Source: Pseudomonadota bacterium (lineage in GTDB: Bacteria > Pseudomonadota > Gammaproteobacteria > Burkholderiales > Rhodocyclaceae). From it: a stretch of DNA of 64,000 bases. The stretch lies in NCBI GenBank assembly GCA_021849505.1, contig JAJZSW010000004.1, positions 1 through 64,000 on the forward strand. The letters run 5' to 3'. The notes beneath the pieces are model-generated. The model did no database searches, was not told the origin of the DNA, and saw nothing but the letters and a program-made list of their open reading frames with translations. Position 1 is the stretch's first letter. Each line of letters starts with the position of its first letter. Shown in pieces: positions 60,183 to 64,000 of the stretch. The position numbers and the translations under genes are program-made.

Positions 60183-61835
60183 TCAGCCTCCCAGCATTTC
60201 CCGCGCGTGGCGGCGCGTGGTGTCGGTGATCTTCACGCCACCGAGCATGCGGGCGATTTCCTCGACGCGGGCCGGGCCATCGAGCGGCGTGACGCGGCTG
60301 ACAGTGCTGCCGTCCCGGGTTTCCTTGGCGATCGACCATTGCCAGCCGGCGCAGGCCGCGACCTGAGGGAGGTGGGTGACGCACAGCACCTGGCGGTCGG
60401 CGCCGAGCTGCCTGAGCATGCGGCCAACGATCTCGGCGACGCGGCCGCCGATGCCGACATCGACCTCGTCGAAGATCAGCGTGCCGGCCGCATGCGACTG
60501 GCTGGCAATCACCTGCAGCGCGAGGCCGATGCGCGACAGCTCGCCGCCGGAGGCGACTTTGGCGAGCGGACGCGGCGGCTGGCCGGCATTCGCGGTGACG
60601 AGATACTCGATGCTTTCGAGGCCATGGGACGCCCCTTCGTCCAGGACGTCGAGCACGATCTCGAAGCGTCCGCCGGGCATCGCCAGTTCCTGCATCGCCT
60701 GCGTGACTGCTTCACCGAGTTTTTTAGCCGCCTGCCGGCGTTCCTTGCTCAGGCGCTGCGCCACCTTGAGGTAGGCCGCCGCGGCTTCCTGTTCGCGCGC
60801 CGCCAATGCCGCAGGATCGGCGGCCAGCGCCAGCTCGTCCAGCCGCGCCTGCAGGCGCGCGAGCACCTCGGGCAGTTCTTCGGGCGGCACGCGGTGCTTG
60901 CGCGCCAACTGGGTCACGGCATCGATGCGCGCGTCGAGTTCGCCCAGCCGCCCAGGATCGAGGTCGAGGCGGTCGCGGTAGCGCCGCAGCGCCAGCCCCG
61001 CTTCTTCGAGCTGAATCAGGGCGCTCTCGAAGAGCTGCGCCGCCTCGCCCAACTGCGGATCGACGCCCGTCAATTCCGTGAGCCGGCCGCTCGCATGCTG
61101 CAGAGCATTCAGCACCCCGGCATCGCCATCGTCCAGAGCAGCCAGCGCGGCATCGCTGGCTTCGAGCAGACTGGCGGCATGGCCGAGCCGCCGCTGTTCC
61201 TGCTCGGTCTCCCGCCAATCCTGTGCATCGAAGGCGAGCGCGGCAAGTTCCTTCACCTGCCAGTCGAGCAACTCCCTTTCGCGCGTGTTCGCCGCGACAT
61301 CCTGCTCGGCCGCCTTGCGCGCCTCGCGCAGCTTGCGCCAGTCGGCGAAGCGTTCCGCCACTTCGCGCGCTAGCGCTTGCGCTCCTGCGTGGGCGTCAAG
61401 CAGCGCGCGCTGGGCGTCGGCGCGCAGCAGCGAGTGGTGGGCATGCTGGCCGTGGATGTCGCAGAGGAAATCCGCCGCCGTGCGCAGCTGGCCGAGCGTC
61501 GCGGCGGTGCCGTTGAGCCAGGCGCGCGAACGCCCCCCCGCATCGACCACGCGGCGCAGCAGGCAGGTGTCAGGATCGAAGTCGTTGGCGGCCAGCCAGG
61601 CGGCCAGCGGCGATCCGGGCGCCACCTCGAACTCGGCGGAAACCTCGGCCTTCTCGGCCCCCACCCGAACCACGCCAGCGTCGGCGCGCTCGCCGAGCGC
61701 GAGCGAGAGCGCATCGACGAGGATCGACTTGCCGGCGCCGGTCTCGCCGGTGAGCGCGCCGAAGCCGCCGGCGAACTCGAGTTCGAGCCGGTCGACGATG
61801 ACGAAATCGCGGATCGTCAGGCGCAGCAGCATCAT
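60183..61835 (-). CDS. recN: DNA repair protein RecN
   Basis: A 550-residue SMC-like ATPase acting early in double-strand-break repair. Walker A GETGAGKSILVDALSLALGERAD lies near residue 30, long helical coiled-coil arms occupy about 150-380, and the ABC signature VASGGELSRIGLALQ, Walker B TLIFDEVDVGIGG and VTHLPQVAACA are near 420-500. It starts one base after the nadK stop codon. Confidence 0.95.
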   Translation of the reverse strand: MMLLRLTIRDFVIVDRLELEFAGGFGALTGETGAGKSILVDALSLALGERADAGVVRVGAEKAEVSAEFEVAPGSPLAAWLAANDFDPDTCLLRRVVDAGGRSRAWLNGTAATLGQLRTAADFLCDIHGQHAHHSLLRADAQRALLDAHAGAQALAREVAERFADWRKLREARKAAEQDVAANTRERELLDWQVKELAALAFDAQDWRETEQEQRRLGHAASLLEASDAALAALDDGDAGVLNALQHASGRLTELTGVDPQLGEAAQLFESALIQLEEAGLALRRYRDRLDLDPGRLGELDARIDAVTQLARKHRVPPEELPEVLARLQARLDELALAADPAALAAREQEAAAAYLKVAQRLSKERRQAAKKLGEAVTQAMQELAMPGGRFEIVLDVLDEGASHGLESIEYLVTANAGQPPRPLAKVASGGELSRIGLALQVIASQSHAAGTLIFDEVDVGIGGRVAEIVGRMLRQLGADRQVLCVTHLPQVAACAGWQWSIAKETRDGSTVSRVTPLDGPARVEEIARMLGGVKITDTTRRHAREMLGG

Positions 61836-62657
61836 TTATCTATAGGGCGTGGCGCTCCAGTGGAGCTTTTCCCGCAACATCGCGAAATAGCTGTAGCCGG
61901 GCGGATGCAGCAGCGTCAGCGCGTGGGCGGAGCGGGAGATGCGCACGATATCGCCGGCTTGCGCGTCGAAATACGCCTGACCGTCGCAGAGCACGCGGCC
62001 ATCGTAGGACTGCACCAGCCGCAGCTCGACGCAGCTGCTGTCGGCAATGGTGATCGGCCGGTAGGTCAGCGCGTGCGCGCACAGCGGCACCAGCGCGATG
62101 CCGGGCACGGCCGGCTGGAGGATCGGCCCGTTGGCCGCCAGCGCGTAGGCGGTCGAGCCGGTCGGCGTGGCGACGATCATGCCGTCGGCGCGCAGCACGT
62201 AGAGAAACTCGTCATCGACGCGCACCTCCATCTCGATCATGCGGCCGGGATCGCCCTTGTTCACGACGACATCGTTGAGCGCATGGGTGCGAAAGACCTC
62301 CATGCCGTCGCGGAACACGCGGGCTTCGAGCAGCATGCGCCGGTCGGGCGTGAATTCGCCGGCCAGCAGCCGGTCGAGCGCCGGCAGCATGTCGGCGCGC
62401 GCGATGTCGGTCATGAAGCCGAGCCGGCCCTGGTTGATGCCGACCAGCGGCACGTCACAGCCCGCGAGCTGGCGCGCGACGGACAACAGGGTGCCATCGC
62501 CGCCGACGACGATCGCCACATCGGCCTGGTCCGCCGCGGCCGCGGCGAGCACGTCGATGCCGCGGGCATGCAGGTGGGCGCGCAGCAGCTCGACGGCCGC
62601 GAGGGCATCGGCGCTGCCGCTCTTGCCGAACAATGCAACGGTGCGGAATATGGTCAT
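61836..62657 (-). CDS. nadK: NAD kinase
   Basis: A 273-residue enzyme that makes NADP from NAD and ATP or polyphosphate. GGDGTLLSVAR near residue 52, GINQGRLGFMTD near 75, the NDVVVNKGDPGRM region and TPTGSTAYALAANGP near 165 are diagnostic. It lies between the DNA methyltransferase and recN genes with a four-base overlap upstream. Confidence 0.96.
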   Translation of the reverse strand: MTIFRTVALFGKSGSADALAAVELLRAHLHARGIDVLAAAAADQADVAIVVGGDGTLLSVARQLAGCDVPLVGINQGRLGFMTDIARADMLPALDRLLAGEFTPDRRMLLEARVFRDGMEVFRTHALNDVVVNKGDPGRMIEMEVRVDDEFLYVLRADGMIVATPTGSTAYALAANGPILQPAVPGIALVPLCAHALTYRPITIADSSCVELRLVQSYDGRVLCDGQAYFDAQAGDIVRISRSAHALTLLHPPGYSYFAMLREKLHWSATPYR

Positions 62658-63829
62658 GCCGCCCTCCTCTGCGACTGTGCCTGCGCCATTTTCTGCAGTT
62701 TCTCGAACACCGGCGGCAGCAGGGAGTTCTGCAGCGTGCGCTGGGTGAACAGGAAACGGCCGTCGCAGATGAAGCCGAGCTCGGCCCAGTCGACCTGGTC
62801 GTTGAGCAGATCGGCCGCCAGCGCGAGATCCATGCCGGGCAGGCGCGGAAACAGCGCGAGCACCGACCCGTCGTAATTCGGACAGTCGTGCAGGAAGAAG
62901 GGGCGCGACCGGCGCGTCTTGCAGTTCACGTAGATGCGCGGCGAAGCGGAGACGTGATGAAGCCGGCCCCAGTGCCACCAGTTCGACTCGTCGAAGGGCC
63001 GCACGCGCCGCGCCAGCAGCTTGTCCTTGTGGGCCTCGAGCTGCGGGTGGAGCGCGCCGAAGATCATGCGCCGGGTGCGGCCGTCGTCGATGGTCTTCGA
63101 GCAGACGAATTCGGCGTTGCCCTCGGGATGCTCGAAGATCTCGTCGGCGCCGGAGACCGCGCCGACCTTGACGTCGAACAGGTCGGCCAGCGGCATGCGG
63201 TAATCGCCGCGCAGGAACATCAGCTGGCCATCGACCAGCGCGAAGTGGCGGCCGTCATGCAGGCGCCGTTCGTGACGCCCGCGCTCGAAGCGGAAGATCG
63301 CGCAGTTCGGGTTGTGCGAGCCGAAGATGCGCGCGTCGCCCAGCTCGATGAAATCGGTGATGTCGCCCTCTTCGTAGAGGAAGGCGTTGAGCTTGCGCGC
63401 CGCGGTCAGCTTGGTGAATTCGCGCGGCACGATGAAGATCAGCTCGCCGCCGCGGCGCAGGTGGCGCACCGCCTTTTCGATGAAGAACAGGCACAGGTTG
63501 CTGCGCCCGTCGAACAGCGTGCTGTCGAGCAGGGCCAGCGTTTCCGGCGGGATATCCTGCTGGCGCACGTAGGGCGGATTGCCGATGATGGTGTCGAACT
63601 TCTCCTCCAGCGGCAGCGCGAAGAAATCCATCACGCGCGCGCCGGACGGCGCCACGGTTGGGTCGATCTCGATGGCCTCGCAGCCGTTGATGCGCGTGCA
63701 GAACGCGCCGTCGCCGGCCGAAGGGTCGAGGCTGCGCCCGCGCCGCTTGCGCAGGGCGAGCATGCGCTCCACCACCGCGGCGGGGGTGAACACCTGGCCC
63801 AGGGCATGGACATTCAGTTGTTTTGACAT
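62654..63829 (-). CDS. Solitary N6-adenine DNA methyltransferase
   Basis: A 391-residue enzyme of the N6-adenine type. The SAM-binding region [12 protein letters not shown] is near residue 35 and the catalytic [11 protein letters not shown] near 85, so motif order is that of gamma-class enzymes such as Eco57I-like methylases. The C-terminal half is the likely target-recognition domain. No restriction endonuclease gene is adjacent, so it may be an orphan methylase. It is translationally coupled to nadK (ATGA overlap) and inserted between nadK and hrcA. Repeat copy 11 lies four bases upstream of its start. Confidence 0.85.
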   Translation of the reverse strand: MSKQLNVHALGQVFTPAAVVERMLALRKRRGRSLDPSAGDGAFCTRINGCEAIEIDPTVAPSGARVMDFFALPLEEKFDTIIGNPPYVRQQDIPPETLALLDSTLFDGRSNLCLFFIEKAVRHLRRGGELIFIVPREFTKLTAARKLNAFLYEEGDITDFIELGDARIFGSHNPNCAIFRFERGRHERRLHDGRHFALVDGQLMFLRGDYRMPLADLFDVKVGAVSGADEIFEHPEGNAEFVCSKTIDDGRTRRMIFGALHPQLEAHKDKLLARRVRPFDESNWWHWGRLHHVSASPRIYVNCKTRRSRPFFLHDCPNYDGSVLALFPRLPGMDLALAADLLNDQVDWAELGFICDGRFLFTQRTLQNSLLPPVFEKLQKMAQAQSQRRAA

Positions 63830-63833
63830 GGAA

Positions 63834-63857
63834 AAAGTCGGTGCTGGCAGGACGGCA
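63834..63857 (+). repeat. Dispersed 24-bp repeat, copy 11
   Basis: It begins AAAGTCGGTGCTGG and ends AGGACGGCA. It lies four bases upstream of the DNA methyltransferase start, in the leader between that gene and the divergent hrcA. Confidence 0.85.
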
Positions 63858-63904
63858 TGAATGCCCGGCATTGTAATCGAGAGGTTCGCTACAATCTGTC
63901 CGCC

Positions 63905-64000
63905 ATGCTCGACCCGCGCGCCCAAACCCTGCTCAAGACCCTGATCGAACGCTATATCGTCGAAGGGCAGCCCGTCGGCTCGCGCACGCTCTCCAAATAT
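63905..64000 (+). CDS. hrcA: Heat-inducible transcription repressor HrcA, 3' end outside window
   Basis: Only the first 32 codons are visible. They read [20 protein letters not shown] and then [12 protein letters not shown], the well-conserved N-terminal winged helix of HrcA, the repressor of groESL and dnaK that binds CIRCE. An inverted repeat ATTGTA-N14-TACAAT (63870-63895) lies just upstream and may include the -10 element. Diverges from the DNA methyltransferase gene. Confidence 0.9.
   Translation, partial: MLDPRAQTLLKTLIERYIVEGQPVGSRTLSKY

Overview
The window is high-GC DNA from a betaproteobacterium. Gene content and order (dgkA, glmM-folP, yhbY next to rlmE-ftsH, gloB/methyltransferase/rnhA/dnaQ, hrcA/nadK/recN) and the protein sequences fit the Rhodocyclales best; that placement is inferred by eye, not by a search. 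The cell looks equipped for anaerobic respiration: it has a periplasmic molybdoenzyme system and a four-subunit fumarate reductase.

Layout. 1-1.7 kb is the edge of a mobile region: the 3' part of an IS21-type istB, the IS end, and a tyrosine integrase without its N-terminus, abutting a tRNA-His/Arg/Pro cluster. 1.8-6.1 kb holds housekeeping genes (phosphate transporter, dgkA, glmM, folP). 6.1-18.1 kb is the most interesting block. A minus-strand operon encodes a PhnD-like binding protein, a sensor kinase, an NtrC-type regulator and a phosphatase-family protein. It diverges from a plus-strand operon for a heptaheme cytochrome c, a b-type cytochrome, an ethylbenzene-dehydrogenase-type haem protein, a Tat-exported molybdopterin oxidoreductase, a four-cluster ferredoxin subunit and a TorD chaperone. 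A sigma-54 promoter preceded by two 16-bp palindromes drives the structural operon. The same arrangement recurs in front of a 52-residue cysteine-rich membrane protein just downstream, which predicts a small regulon. The catalytic subunit has the size and several active-site residues of respiratory arsenate reductase (ArrA), but the redox partners are not the usual ArrAB set, so the substrate (arsenate or another oxyanion) is open.

18.3-23.5 kb: a cytochrome c lipoprotein, unknown proteins, and an arsenic-resistance operon (arsR, arsC, ACR3, thioredoxin-like protein, permease). 23.6-31.1 kb: ftsH, rlmE, yhbY, uvrB, an aromatic aminotransferase, tRNA-Val and an alcohol dehydrogenase. 31.2-43.2 kb: umuDC, a deoxyribosyltransferase-like protein, nitroreductase, azlCD, an amidohydrolase, an RND efflux pair, a cNMP-binding protein and glgB. 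43.3-50.9 kb: frdABCD, dnaQ, rnhA, a methyltransferase, gloB and a LivK-like binding protein. 50.9-60.1 kb: three large hybrid sensor kinases, each beside a periplasmic binding protein, one of them apparently a mosaic of the other two. 60.2-64 kb: recN, nadK, a solitary DNA adenine methyltransferase and the start of hrcA.

A 24-bp dispersed repeat occurs at least 11 times between 17.6 and 63.9 kb. It lies in intergenic gaps, at start or stop codons, and in three genes in frame, where it encodes a short Pro/Ala-rich peptide.
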